Source: Bubalus kerabau (Eukaryota; Chordata; Mammalia; Artiodactyla; Bovidae). Taken from it: a stretch of DNA of 64,000 nt. Made by a program: the position numbers and the translations under genes. Of the stretch, positions 34,211-45,939 are shown piece by piece; within the stretch, counting starts at the first letter, position 1, and every line of letters begins with the position of its first letter. The notes beneath the pieces are model-generated. The model had not been told where the DNA came from. It searched no databases and saw only the letters and a list, made by a program, of their open reading frames with translations. The DNA lies in contig NC_073637.1 of NCBI RefSeq assembly GCF_029407905.1, forward strand, positions 60,574,501-60,638,500, given 5' to 3'.

Positions 34211-34441
34211 CATTTGTGGTGGTGGTGGTTTAGTCGCTAAGTCATGTCTGATTCTTGCGACCCCACAGACTGTAGCCTGCCAGGCTCCTCTGTTCATGAG
34301 ATTTTCCAGGCAAGAATACTGGAGTGGATTGTCATTTCCTTCTCTGGGGGATCTTCCTGACCCAGGAATCAAACCCAGGTCTCCTGCAGTGCAGGCAGAT
34401 TCTTTACCCACTGAGCTATGAAGGAAGCCCTCGTTTGTGGT
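34211..34441 (-). mobile_element. Bov-tA SINE with 10-bp target duplication
   Basis: Antisense full-length SINE from a (GGT)n start through 'tttccaggcaagaatactgg' to the tRNA-like 'gagctatgaaggaagccc'. The target duplication is catttgtggt at 34211-34220 and cgtttgtggt at 34432-34441 (one mismatch). Confidence 0.9.
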
Positions 34442-34759
34442 ACAATGAGATTACTATAATATATAATATATGTACAGAAGTCTCCTTTATATCTGAAATG
34501 ATATCACCCAGGCCAATTGCTCTCTTTCAATAGACATGGTTGACAAGTCCAATGTGCAAAACTCATTAACTATTAAAAACATTTTTACATATTTGAGGCT
34601 ATAAATAGTATCATTCATCTCAGATTTTAGTTAGCCTAGAGAAGCCTTTGCTTTGGTAGTTACCCCAAACTTAAATGCTAAACATTATGCCCAGCAATGT
34701 ACACAGTATCCTTTTGTTCTTTGAAATTATGATGATGCTACATAGCATGAGTGTGGAAA
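34442..34759. other. Unique AT-rich sequence
   Basis: No repeat or gene signal recognised. Confidence 0.4.
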
Positions 34760-35160
34760 GAGCAAATTGTCCAAGATAGCATGTTCAGATTCTCTCGCCC
34801 CACATTTTATAAATAATGACTATGTAACAGCTGAGCCCATTTGTAGCACTGCGCATGTGCATCAGGAGGTGCTCCCTTGGTCACAGGCTACTTTGTGCTG
34901 TAAGCATAACTCCACCCAGAAAGCAGTGGCATTTACTACTGCATCATGGCTATGTCTGATGGGTCAGCCATGAGAGGAGAGAATATAGTGTGTCTACTGT
35001 TAAAGCTGCTGCAACAGCCAAGAGAGAATAAACGTGTCTGCAGTTCCTACAGCTCCTTGAGTTTTCTTCCAGCTTCCTGCTTGTGCTTTGCCTACCCTGG
35101 TTTCAGCAAACAGTGTAAACAGCAAGACAACTGGCATCACAAACAGGATCGGCGACACAT
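34760..35160 (+). repeat. Possible solitary ERV LTR with primer-site-like end
   Basis: The segment contains AATAAA at 35027-35032 within 'gccaagagagaataaacgtg'. A C/T-rich U5-like part ('gttttcttccagcttcctgc') follows, then at 35132-35149 a TGGCATCACAAACAGGAT string that looks like a retroviral primer-binding site directly after the LTR. The start is not defined. No gag, pol or env sequence follows. The class is not assigned. Confidence 0.4.
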
Positions 35161-35490
35161 TGTGTAAAGTTTAATTGGTTATCTACAACATTCCAAACAT
35201 TCTACTTGCTACTGGCGTTGTAAGACACAGTCTTCCTTCCACTTGCTTATAGTTTTGGGAGAGGCAAAGAAATTTCAGTCAACCATTCTTGATTTATAAT
35301 AATGCTATGAAAAAGGTAAAACATACACAGTGTTGTGAAAAGACATGAGACCCATCAGAATGGTTAGATAACCTGGAAGGCTTCCTAAAAGATGGTGCTA
35401 AGGTTTGAAGAACAAGTATGGTATAGTTTGACTTGCCCTGTGACCCTACTTCATAAACATGGGTTAATTTGTTATTTTAAAGGAATGCAG
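35161..35490. other. Unique sequence, no gene seen
   Basis: AT-rich and unique by eye. No signal recognised. Confidence 0.4.
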
Positions 35491-35632
35491 GACTTTCCTG
35501 GCAGTTCAGTGGTTAAGATTTATGCTTCTAATGCAGGGGGTATGGGTTTAATCCCTGGTTGGGGAACTAAGATCTCACATGCCTTGTGGCAAAGCCAAAA
35601 TAAATAAACAAATAAAAATAATAAAAAATTTA
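35491..35632 (+). mobile_element. CHR-type SINE
   Basis: Sense tRNA-derived SINE: 'gactttcctggcagttcagt', 'ggttaagatttatgcttcta', 'atgcagggggtatgggttta', 'tccctggttggggaactaag', then an AATAAATAAAC-rich tail. This is the cetartiodactyl CHR family, distinct from Bov-tA. Confidence 0.85.
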
Positions 35633-36299
35633 GAAAACATTTAAAAGAAGAATGTTCTCCTAAGCCTATTCTCTTATACTTGCCTACTAGTCAAAAAACA
35701 AAATCAAAAAAATCAAATCAAAATCTAGAAATCATATCTTTAAGAAGGTATTGCTCCATAAAGTACTTTATTTACTTATTTGTGTGCAGTCCTATTAACT
35801 TTGGCAACCACAGCACACACATGAAACTAAAAAATCAGCAATTCTTCAAGAATGGATAACTCTGAGAACTTGGTCCAGCTGGTTTCCAGTAAAGGCCAGA
35901 GATGAGTCTGGTCTGGAAACTCTTTCTGGTCTATGGCAAAAGAAAGAGCTTGTGTTAGAATTTGACTCAATCCACTGTTTCCTTCCTTGAGAAAACCTAG
36001 CTATGCAAAAGAAAGTCGGCTAATTTACATTTGGCACAAGCTTCTTATGTTGTCACAGACCAGTGACATCAAAGCCTGCACCCCAGTACTTTGAGTGACG
36101 CTGATCTAAATGGAAACCACCTAATCCGGATGGTTCTTGTTCCCTCACACCAGTACCGACTCTCTCAGTGAGTCCTCTGGGTGCTGTGTTTTGTGCATAT
36201 CCCCAGTGCAGCTTCTTTGACCACTTCTGCCCCTAGAGTCATAGTCCAAATAAGACTTATTTCTCACATCCGTCACAGCCACAGCCCACTCAATGGTTC
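35633..36299. other. Unique sequence, no gene seen
   Basis: Nothing recognised beyond A-rich patches near 35690-35720. Confidence 0.4.
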
Positions 36300-36805
36300 C
36301 TCTTCTTCCGTGTCTGTCCTGTGATGATCCTGCCTTCTCGGCAGCCAGGGTGGAACTTCCAAAATCTCCAGCTAGGTCAGGTCACTCGGGCTTCACAAAT
36401 GACGTTAACAAGCTCTAAGGACCACTTTCCTGGTTCTCCTGCTGCCTCACTGGCTGCCACTCCTTGGACGCCTTGCTTTTTCCTCCTCTGCTTTCCATTC
36501 TCTAAATGTTCTTCTACCCTGAGCCAGTCCTCAGATTCCTCCTCTTTTTAATCTCAGTACTATTGTTGTTCCTCAACCTCCAGGCTTGTCATGCTCTTTC
36601 ACATTACCCACATTTTATTGGAGTAACTTTTCTTCAAAGCCTTTATTTCTGTATGTGCTTAATGGCTGATCGTTTCCACAAACTAGAATGTGATGTCTGC
36701 AAAAGCAGAGATTTCTCTGGATTTATTCACCATATTTTTTTTTTTCTATGTTTGGCAAAGAGTAAGCAATCAATTTACATACTAAATGAAAGAATGAATA
36801 AATGA
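36300..36805 (+). repeat. L2-like LINE relic
   Basis: From 'gatcctgccttctcggcagc' and 'tcaggtcactcgggcttcac' to 'actagaatgtgatgtctgca', then 'gcaaagagtaagcaatcaat' and AAATGAAAGAATGAATAAATG, the order matches an L2 3' end. It is strongly diverged; the first half is the weaker part. Confidence 0.5.
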
Positions 36806-37441
36806 GTTGAGAATCCTCAAAATTAATGTGAAATACAAACTACAATCAGTTTATTATACAGTTAGCAGAAGTGTATTACACAAAAATATGTATTTCAAGA
36901 GAGGGGGTTCCTATATATCAGCTCCCATCAGGTGCTCATGCATGCCAGGCTGTAGGGAACATCTGAACTTTCCCTGGACTTTCGTCCCCCAGACGTGGCT
37001 CCTCCGTGACTCATGCTTTTCTGTACTGGAGCGATCCCTTCCCTGGGTCAGCGTCTGTACTGCAAACAGCAGAGAATGCTCAGGTTTGCTGTCAGCAATT
37101 GTACCAAGTACAAGGTTCATACATTCAGAGTCACCACTTGAACTTCTGCAGACCCCGTTCTTTCTCGTCTTAATTTCACAAAACCGAAGGAGGCTCCTTG
37201 TCTTCCAATAGACTATTCCTTCCACAAATGAGTCCTCACTGGCCAGGAACCCTGGGTCTGCATGGCCCACCTGTCCCTGGGCTGCAGCCTTAGGTCCCGG
37301 CCAGCAGTCTCCGCAGCCGACATGGGCACAGTCACAGCAATAGGTGGTGCTCTGTACCTCACTCCTTTCAGTAGAAGAACATGCAGACTGAGGTGCAAAT
37401 GCACAGGAAATTCCCTGCACTGAAGTGTGCATTCCAGTCAC
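36806..37441 (-). other. Unrecognised 176-codon open frame region
   Basis: A minus-strand frame of 176 codons (37441-36911) is the longest one here that is not explained by a LINE, a repeat or GC-rich DNA. It has a Cys-rich early part (CCDCAHVGCGDCW) and no recognised domain, signal peptide or membrane segment. Splice sites bounding it are not evident. It could be chance, an exon of a long non-coding RNA, or an old retrocopy. Confidence 0.2.
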
Positions 37442-39052
37442 TTCGCAGCATAAGATTGCAAAGTCTCCATCTAGTTGGAACCAACCCCAGGGGGCTCTGT
37501 TCTCTCAGCTCTGCTTTCTTACAGACATGATAACTGATAAAAAAAAAAAAACAAATACTTGGAGGCAAACCGCAAATTTAGATTTATCTGCTAATTCATG
37601 TTTATTAATCAACCTCCTCTGGATACAAAGGTGAGGATTGTTTTGGTTCTTGTTTTTCTTTTTGTCACCAAGGCAATAGTTTATTAAGCCATCAGTTCAC
37701 TAAACACAGCACAACAGAGTTTCATTACCTTCATGCTACTTTCTCTTGTGCAGCATTTTTCTTTTGAAAATGTGATGTTTTTCCCCATTAAATTACCTGG
37801 GAAGGAGAAATCTATTTTTTTCTATTACGGGAGCACAAGGGATAATAAAAACCTCTGCACATTCTATGATATCTAACAGAAAACTGGTGTTTGTTGTATT
37901 TTCTCTTCTAAATGGAAGACAGTAAGCTAACCAAGATGTTTCTTTACATATTTGGAGACCATTCTGGCCATATCCTGGAAGAAAATTTCCACTTTAGGTT
38001 CTGGTCACTGGATAATGATTTACAGAGTACCTCTCCAGCTTAGGAACCAGAGTCTATTATTAGCTAAAGGGCTTATCTTCTAACCCTTCTTACCAGAAAT
38101 TATTATCCATGAGACAAGCATCAATGTAACAAGTGTTAATAATGTCTTTGATTCCCCTAGCCTCCTTTAAGCCACAAACAATCCTAATTTATAGATGTTT
38201 CATGAATCTTTTCAGAAAGAAACCATGGAAAAAAATAAGCCACTAACAGAAACTTGTATCAGAAATATTATTATAGACCCTCTGCTTTCCACTTTAGGTT
38301 CTCAGGACACTTGCAGTGCTCTTTTTCATTACCATTCTGTTCATCTGCTCGTCCCTGTCTTTAAAAGGAAATGCCTGTAAGACACCAATACCTAGGATAC
38401 CAAATGGAATGAAGCTGTTGCAGAATTGTGCATCCAGAATGACCGATTCATATTTTCTAGCTATTTAACATCCAAACGAGAAATTAAATGTCTTTCATTG
38501 CTGAGTTACTAGAAATTGAGGATAATTTGTCTTTTATTATTGTTACTGCTTGTCCCTCTAATCCTGTTATTCATGTTAGAGACCATTAATGGGGCTGTAA
38601 TATCTTATTTGTTGAACAATGGACCTTAGAATGCCTCATGGTAAAAGCAAATGCATCACAGATAAATGTACCCACGGATTTCAGATGGCAAGGCTGTAAC
38701 TAGGAATCAGCCAGCTACCATTTAGGTGTTTCTTAATACAGAGCAGCACTGTCTCCCATTTCTGTATATAGGGAAGACTAGGATGCTACTATCTCAGAAC
38801 CTGGTTTCAAAGACCCAAGGTTATTTGAAGGAAATGGCAACAGGAGGAAAGGAAAGCATATCCTTTGGTCTCCCTTATAAACTTTCTGGCTCAGGCAATA
38901 GAAAATTTCAAAGCCCTCACTCTACACCAAATGACAAATGTCACCAAATGACATACTCAGACCTCTCCTTTCTTGCTGCCATTTTAGTATAAGGAGAGTT
39001 TATGGGAACATTAAAACATAAATGTTTTAATTATTTTATTTAAAAGTAATGG
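37442..39052. other. Unique AT-rich sequence, no gene seen
   Basis: No repeat family or coding signal recognised. An A12 run lies near 37539-37550. Very short direct repeats occur at 38926-38952 ('caccaaatgaca' twice). Confidence 0.4.
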
Positions 39053-39228
39053 GGACTTTCCTGGTGGTCCAGTGGATAAGACTCCATGCTCCCAACACAG
39101 GAGACCTGGGTTTGATCCCTGGTCAGGGACTAGATCCCACATGCCGCAACTGAAGATACCACATGCCACAACTTAGACCCAGCACACCCAAATAGTAAAT
39201 AAATATTTTAAAAATAAATAAAAGTAAC
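39042..39228 (+). mobile_element. CHR-type SINE with probable target duplication
   Basis: Sense CHR SINE: 'gggactttcctggtggtcca', 'gtggataagactccatgctc', 'ggtttgatccctggtcaggg', 'actagatcccacatgccgca', with a duplicated 'ccacatgcc(g/a)caact' block and an AAATAAATAAAAG tail. Flanked by aaaagtaa at 39042-39049 and 39220-39227; the second copy lies in the A-rich tail, so it is less certain. Confidence 0.85.
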
Positions 39229-40899
39229 AAAACCTAGCTTACATTAGCTTAAATAGAAGTGAGAAAATGGGCTCACGACACTGAAATATTCAGGAGTCTT
39301 ACTGACTTCAGGTGTAGTCAGATCAATAGGCTGACATGTAACTTTTCATCTCATTTTTATTTTCTCTGGACAAGCTTCATTTTTAGGCAGGCTTTCTCCA
39401 TTCAATAACAAGGATGGCCACCAGCAGCTCTAGATACAATCCTAACAACTCTGTTCCCCCACAAGAAAGATGACATTGTTTCTGTACTCTGTCAAAATCC
39501 CAGGGAGTGCTCTCATCATCCTGCCAGCTGGGATCACACACCCATCCTTGAACAATCCACGGTCACTGCAGGTGGGGGCCTGTGGCTGGCTGGGTCACAC
39601 GTTCACCCTGGGAGAACAGGAGCAAAGGAGGCAGGCTCACTCCGCATCAACTGCAGGACTGAAAGGTTGATTCTAAGGGGTGGGGCAGTCCACAAAGGAA
39701 TTCTGCACAGATAAAAAAAAACAAAAACAAAATGACCTTTTCATGGGAGTACATTCTCAAATAAAGGACCTAAAATAGAGAACAAAGCCCTCTGATGTTA
39801 TGGTTAGGCTGAGGCTCTTGTTGACATCATGCATAAAGATGCCAAACATAGTGAAAAATGATTCTCTGTAACTGCTTTAGTCACCTCCTCTGAATATCCT
39901 TGTCTCCAGGTCCTTTCAAAGTCCTCCTTCACAATGTAGAATCCTTAAGAATCCTTCTAGATCTTCTGTGTACTAGGTAAAGAGAACTGGGGCATTAATA
40001 ATGAGCCACTTAAGTACAGGTGGATGCTGGCCATTTCAGCACAGGCTGCCTCAGCTTCATGTGAAACCTTGCAGAAATTGCACAGAAGGGGACACACAGA
40101 TCCTGGTTCGGCAGCCCGAGAGGGAAGAATGTTCGTGCTGTTCATGTCCAATTCCTCCATGAGAATAATACAATCACGCGGTAATTGACTCATCCCCACG
40201 GGTAACTAATAATAAAATGAGGCAAGAGCTGCTCCAATTAACCTCTGGACAAAATGCTGCCATTTCAAAAGTGTTTACATGAAATAAAAACTGTATTTTA
40301 CATTCTCACTCACATGATCAAAATATTGCAAGAATTTTAAATTCAGAGTAGTGGTTAAGAAGGCCACAGAGACAACAGTGTTCAAAATTACAAGTCAGTT
40401 CCATTCAATTATGGCATTGATACCTCCAGTCTTTTATAATGAGGTTCGAACAAACAGGTAAACAATGGCAGATAAAATAACAGGCAGATACTTGAGTGAT
40501 TTTAATAACCCTTTCTTTCAAAGACTGAAGATGTTATAAGAGCTTTTATAATGGAAACTTTACGAAGAAGTCTTCAAAGGCAAATGACAAAGGCAAGTGG
40601 TTTAGAATTCCCTCAGTTCAGAACCTCAAAGAAACAAGTAATTTAATCTTGGCACTGAGACCAAAAGCCTGCTAACCCAGAAGTGAAGGAATACTTGTAA
40701 TAATGTATATGTGTTATGGTATGCGTGTCATGTTCCCTGTATTTAAACAGCAAAATTTTCTTTTTAAGGTGAAAGGCATTCTACTTTTGCTCAATGTCAT
40801 CTGTTCTCCTGGTAAAGAAATAGTGCTACCTCTGTGTCAATAAGGAATAGTTGATTATGTCAGTCTGTGTTTCAAAGATCAAAATCCTCAGCCTGGCCA
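39229..40899. other. Unique sequence, no gene seen
   Basis: AT-rich to average GC. Frames at 39470-39670 (plus) and 39957-40199 (minus) have no recognisable motif. No repeat identified. Confidence 0.4.
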
Positions 40900-41300
40900 A
40901 GAAAATCCAGTATTGTCTGATGCTGGCTTCTGTTTCCACCTCCATTTGGTACCACCCTGACCCTTGACCCAGCCACACTGATCATCTTTCACTTCCTCAT
41001 AAGTGCCAAGCTGTTTCTTCCACTTGGGACACTGCTCTATCCCTGCCCCCAGCTCCACCCTCCAGCCTTCAATTAGAGTGCTCCTCTTTTCTCCAGGTCA
41101 GATCCCACTTCTGTACAGCCTCCCACCCTGCTAGTTGCGGTTTCAAGCTCCTTCCTACACTACACTGGCAACCTCCCCCCAGCACCCACAGGGGCAGGGG
41201 CAAGTCAGCTCTGCCCCTCATTTTATGTAGATGGTCAGTGTTCAGCTGAGTGCCTAGCACATATTCAGATTCTAAACATTTGTTATAAAAATGTTCCATC
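40900..41300 (+). repeat. L2-like LINE relic
   Basis: The order 'tgccaagctgtttcttccac', 'ttgggacactgctctatccc', 'ctccaggtcagatcccactt', 'cagctctgcccctcatttta' and 'gagtgcctagcacatattca' is that of the L2 3' region. Confidence 0.55.
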
Positions 41301-42643
41301 GCAGCCTACGATAATGTCTCCCAGAAAGTATATTTCAGTCAAAACATACTTTGGGCAGATTTCACAGTGATCTGCAGTCCTTCCACACGTCAGGAAGGTC
41401 ATAGTAAGAACACTATAGTGACTTCAGGAAAAATTCCCAGATAACTGTGAGGTTTTGTAGACCAGACCTAGATCAGTGAAAGAAGTTAAACAAAGGCAAA
41501 TTTTATTCCAAAAGAGGTAAAACCTCCTGTCAGGGTTGTCAAAAATGAAATAAGCTATCCTGAGATAATTTAGACAATCTACTTTCATAATGGATATGTA
41601 AATATTTATGTAAACTATAACCCACAGGGAAGCAATCCTCCCATCCCTCAGGGGTCTAAGGGAATCCCTACTTGTCCGCTAACACTGCTGACATTTAAGT
41701 CACCCAAGTGGTTCACTCTGGAATGACAGTATTTATAAGAAAGTTTGAAAGATAATAAAAATCTTGGCAAGGGAGACGTGTTCACTAAAATCTTACCTGA
41801 CCTGCTAGGGAACTGAATCACAAGTAGAAAAAGAGCTCTGACCTGCAGCTCTGAAGTTAAATACCAGTCCTGCTAGAATTCACAAATACGAGAGTGGAAG
41901 TCACCAGGCTGACCCCTGTTACAGCTGCCGGTCTCCCCAGCAAGGGTCCCAGAGGCCCAGAGCCACAGACATGGGGTGGAGTTCTAAGACCAAGGCCCTC
42001 TAACAGTCCAGATCAAAAGGCATCACAGCATCTCCTTATTTCTAAGGCTGCACTGGCCCCCACTCTAGGAGAGGCCTCTCAAAGAGGCCACAGAGGATTT
42101 ACAGATCCTGAAAAACACATCCACTGCCCTCCGCAACAAACATGAAACCAGCTGGAACCACTGCTTCCTATGGAATGGCACAGCTGGCATCTGGCAGATC
42201 AAGCCCATGTGCAGAGTGCAAAAAGACACTCAACAGCTCCAGCTTCCCAGTCCCAGCTATCTGCTGCGAGTCCAAGAAAGGTTCCAGGTTCTTCTGTGAT
42301 ATTACGAATCCCTCTAGGATTCTGTCTGAGCCTATGACCTCTTCAAAGAATGATATGCATAGGATTACAAAGGAAATGAAATACAATGAAACAGTTATCA
42401 AATTATGAAAGAATGAATTTGTGACATGTTTCCTTTTCTAATATTCTAAATAAAAAGATCTAACAGCAGATCTAATAATAAACATATTTTCAAAGCAGGA
42501 ATGAGCACAGATGATTTTTTAAAGTATCTCTACCAACAATTGTAATGAAATATGATATTATCTGTGATTATTTGCTGACAAGGCCACAGGTACTGCCATG
42601 CTACTGTGGTTTGTGACCTACACCCATAACGAAGAACAATGCT
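41301..42643. other. Unique sequence with a GC-richer patch
   Basis: The 41880-42300 part is richer in GC than its surroundings and keeps two consecutive plus-strand frames (83 codons at 41894-42145 and 88 codons at 42142-42408), whose junction overlaps by four bases. Neither is recognised and CpGs are few, so no gene is called. Confidence 0.35.
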
Positions 42644-42932
42644 AACTTCCAGTTGCTGCTAAGTCGCTTCAGTTGTATCCGACTCTCTGCAACCCCATAG
42701 ACGGCAGCCCACCAGGCTCCCCTGTCCCTGGGATTCTCCAGGCAAGAACACTGGAGTGGGTTGCCATTTCCTTCTCCAATGCATGAAAGTGAAAAGTGAA
42801 AGTGAAGTCGCTCAGTCATGTCCAACTCTTCGCTACCCCATGGACTGCAGCCCACCAGGCTCCTCTGTCCACGGGATTTTCTAGTCAAGAGTACTGGAGT
42901 GGGGTGCCATCGCCTTCTCCGAACTTCCAGTT
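42644..42932 (-). mobile_element. Bov-A2 SINE with 11-bp target duplication
   Basis: Antisense dimeric Bov-A2, from a TGCTGC start through both units and the 'gcatgaaagtgaaaagtgaa' linker to 'gccatcgccttctccg'. The target duplication is aacttccagtt at 42644-42654 and 42922-42932. Confidence 0.95.
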
Positions 42933-43934
42933 AGAGGTTAACAACAATAAAGATGTCATTTTCTGCACCCAAGTTTGTGCACTAACCAAATTCTATCCAT
43001 GCCTATGAACTACAGCTTAGGAGGCACCAGTTCAGAAGATTATTAGATGAATTCTAAAGAAACTTTAACCTTGATGAGTCTATGACCAACGTGATACAAG
43101 TTTAGGGTAGGGAAAAAAAAAAAACTAGATACATTTATAGAGGGCTTTGAGTTTCAAAAATAGAGTAGTTTATACATCAATAGTATTTTATGTGGTAAAA
43201 TGAAAAAACCTCAGATCATATATAGGACTATCTTCTTGCTGAGCAAATTATGACCTCTAAGGCTCTCCTAGCCTCACAATCAGCCCCTCTAATTATCCTG
43301 CTTTCTACATAACTGTCTTGATCTACTTTAGAGCCACTGCATTTTCTAAAGTGCCATGTTTTCCATGAAATATTCACGGCCCCCTCCCTGATGGTCACTC
43401 TCCCTGATCACTGGCACAGCAATGAGGTCAGCACATCCCTTCTGTTCCCTTTCATTACAGAATCCTAGTCTGTGGAATACCACCACAGCTGGTTTATCCA
43501 TTCCCCAAATGATGGACCTCTGTACAGCTACCAATATTGAGCAATTATGAATATGGCTGCTGCATTTGAGTTCTCTGGGTCTACCCTCACTCTTACGCCT
43601 TATAAACCTGGACCTTGGGCTGGCTTTTCCTCACCCTTTCTGCCCCACTCTCCTCCCATGGCAGCCAGACTACGCTCCGGATCTGGGGCAGATCTCAGGT
43701 TTGTACCAGAGCACCATCCTGGGCTCAGTGGGGTTTCTGCCCCTTCCCCGCAGTGTAAAGCTTTTGTTGGTAAGAGAAGAATGTGGAGGTGCAGGCGGGA
43801 TTCTACATCTGTTTCCAGGGGCAGCCTCGCACTGTGCACATACCTGTGAAACCAACACAGTCTCTCTCTGGTTAACTTCCCTGCCCTCAAACTCTTTGGA
43901 ATGCACTGAGCAGAAGCCCATGGGAAAGAACTTG
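42933..43934. other. Mostly unique sequence
   Basis: No clear repeat. Around 43495-43555, 'tggtttatccattccccaaa' and 'gagcaattatgaatatggct' resemble a very old L1 relic. Overlapping frames on both strands at 43547-43968 show no motif. No gene is called. Confidence 0.35.
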
Positions 43935-44460
43935 TGCACTTACACGTGGAATCTAAAACATGAAACAAATGAGACTTCTTTGCGTCCAGTGGTTAAGACT
44001 TCACACTTCCAAAGCAGGGTTCAACTCCCGGTCGGGGAACTAAGATCCCACATGCCATGCAGGAGAGCCCCCCAAAAGTTTTTTTTTTAATTAAAAAAAA
44101 AATATGATACAAGTGAACTTATCTACAAAACAAAACAGACTCACAGACATGGAAAACAAATGTATGATTACCACAGGGGAAAGCAGAGGAAAGATAAATT
44201 AGGAGTTTGGGATTAGCAGATACAAACTACTATGAATAAAATAGACAAACAACGTCCTACTATATAGCACGCAGAACTATATTCAATCTTCCTGCAAAAA
44301 AATCATAATGGAAAGAAATACATGTATATGTATAAAAGAAGAAACATATGCCTGTAAAATGAAAAAGAATATATGTACATATAACTGGGTCACTTTGCTG
44401 TACACCAGAAACTAATACACATGGTAAATCAATGATACTTCAACAACAAAAAAAGAAAGA
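43935..44460 (+). mobile_element. L1 3' end split by a CHR SINE
   Basis: Sense L1 3' untranslated sequence. A first piece (43935-43971: 'acacgtggaatctaaaacat') and a second (44103-44460: 'gatacaagtgaacttatcta', 'acagactcacagacatggaa', 'actatattcaatcttcct', 'tcactttgctgtacaccaga', 'tcaatgatacttcaacaaca') surround a CHR SINE. It ends in a short A-rich tail. It is a cetartiodactyl L1 tail, non-coding. Confidence 0.75.
43972..44102 (+). mobile_element. CHR-type SINE inside the L1 tail
   Basis: Sense SINE: 'gacttctttgcgtccagtgg', 'ttaagacttcacacttccaa', 'caactcccggtcggggaact', 'aagatcccacatgccatgca', with a T/A-rich tail to 44102. It is younger than the L1 copy it interrupts. Confidence 0.82.
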
Positions 44461-44839
44461 CCTTGTGAGAAAGCACAAACTCCCCTTGTATCTACACTCT
44501 CATGTATTCTCAGCTATCTTGTCAGTCCTCACTTAACTTTCAAAAACTTCAAAATATTTTACATCTTTCTTATTTGCTTTCTAAAATCATTTTGTATTAT
44601 TATCTTTAGTTGCAGTAAAACACACATAACATAAAATTTATGATCTTCACCACTTTAAGTGTACAGCTGAGGGGCATTAAATCCACTCACAGTGTTGAGC
44701 AACCATCACCGCTGTCCATCACCAGAAGGCTTTTCATCATCTTGCAAAGCTGAAACTCTGTATCCATTAACCAAAAGCTCCCCATTTCCCGCTCCCTCCA
44801 GTTCCTGACAACTACCATTCTACTTTTTATCTTCATGAC

Positions 44840-44912
44840 TGTCTGAAGTACCTTCAACAGTCAAGGAAAAAAACTATTTGAGGTACCTTAAACAGTCAAG
44901 GAAGAAAAGTGG
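44840..44912 (+). repeat. Tandem near-duplication inside L1M
   Basis: Two imperfect units, 'tgaagtaccttcaacagtca' with AGGAAAAAA and 'tgaggtaccttaaacagtca' with AGGAAGAAA, sit side by side. Other L1M copies do not show the second unit as far as I recall, so this is a local duplication. Confidence 0.7.
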
Positions 44913-45036
44913 AATCATATAAGAATTTGTCTTTTTGTGACTGGTTTCTTTCACTTACATAATGTCTTCAAGGTTCATCCATGTTACAGCATGTATCAGA
45001 TTTCCCTTCATTTTTAAGGCCATATAATATTCTATT

Positions 45037-45066
45037 GTATATATATATATAATATATATATATATG
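45037..45066. repeat. (TA)n microsatellite
   Basis: Two (TA)n runs are separated by an extra A, within the L1M fragment at a point where the family has a TATTGTATGGATATACC-type sequence. It is expected to be length-variable. Confidence 0.9.
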
Positions 45067-45160
45067 TGCCACATTTTGTTTATTCATTCATCTATCAGTA
45101 GACACTTGAGTTGCTTCTACCCCATGTCTACTGTGGCTAATGCTATGAACACAGGCATAC

Positions 45161-45939
45161 TCTTCTTATCTACCTTTATTTATTGTTCTTCCCGTGTTCT
45201 GGCACAGGTGAAAGGGTTCATGTCCCATATCTCCTTAGAGGGACTCGTCCTTCCCTGATTTCAGTTCACTTGCTTATCTTATGAGTTCAGTTCTCACAGA
45301 TGGGCCCCAGACAAGTTAAGATTTTGTATATTATTCAGCTTTTTCTCATTGTGATGGTGGGAGTGATTTCTTGGGGCTTTCTCCATCTTAAGTGGAAACC
45401 AAACTTCTGAACTTTATTTCATTTTAAAAAATAATGAAATAGTGTTGGGAACAGTGGGAAGATAGAAGAATAAGATGGAGGGATGTTACTAAAAGAGATA
45501 TTAATGCACATCTTCTATATTTTCTAATTTAGGGAGTCATCAGACAAAAGCAAATATCAAGACCTAGAACTCTTAAGTATGTATTTAGGAATATGGAAGT
45601 AAACACTGGGGGGAAAAAACTGGTTGTTTCCCATGAAAAGGAACTAAAGATGGTGAGCACTGGAGGAATAAACTGTTAGTTATATCATATGCTTTGTAGA
45701 AAATTTTGATTTTCTAAACATGCACATGTATAAAATTTGTTGAAAAGCTTAAAATTTTTTTCAGTATTATAACTGATTCCCCGAGGTGGCAAAATGAAAA
45801 AAAAAAAAAAATCTCCTTTTTCTTTTTGAAACCTGGGCCCTGTGACATGGAGAAAACAATGGAAAAATAATTATATAAATTAATATGACATTCATTCTAT
45901 CAATGTAAGAACCTACCTTGAAAGCCAGAAAAGCAATTT
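45161..45939. other. Unique AT-rich sequence
   Basis: No gene signal or repeat recognised. An A14-type run is at 45797-45810. Confidence 0.4.

Larger units (their letters stand above)
44590..45160 (-). repeat. Old L1 (L1M-type) 3' fragment
   Basis: Antisense L1M-type order: 'aacacacataacataaaatt', 'catcaccgctgtccatcacc', 'cattctactttttatcttca', 'tttctttcacttacataatg', 'aaggttcatccatgttacag', 'gtgccacattttgtttattc' and 'aatgctatgaacacaggcat'. Two local changes are listed separately: a tandem near-duplication and a (TA)n expansion. Confidence 0.75.

Noticed and set aside
37986..38302. 17-bp exact match (tttccactttaggttct) repeated exactly 300 bp apart
   Set aside because: In a window of this size one such match is quite possible by chance, and the flanks share nothing.
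41894..42408. Two overlapping plus-strand frames with a four-base stop/start overlap
   Set aside because: Such overlaps matter in bacteria, not here. The peptides show no motif and the region has few CpGs.
43566..44090. 174-codon plus-strand frame
   Set aside because: Its end runs into a CHR SINE and poly(T), the frames on the other strand are equally open, and no domain is visible.
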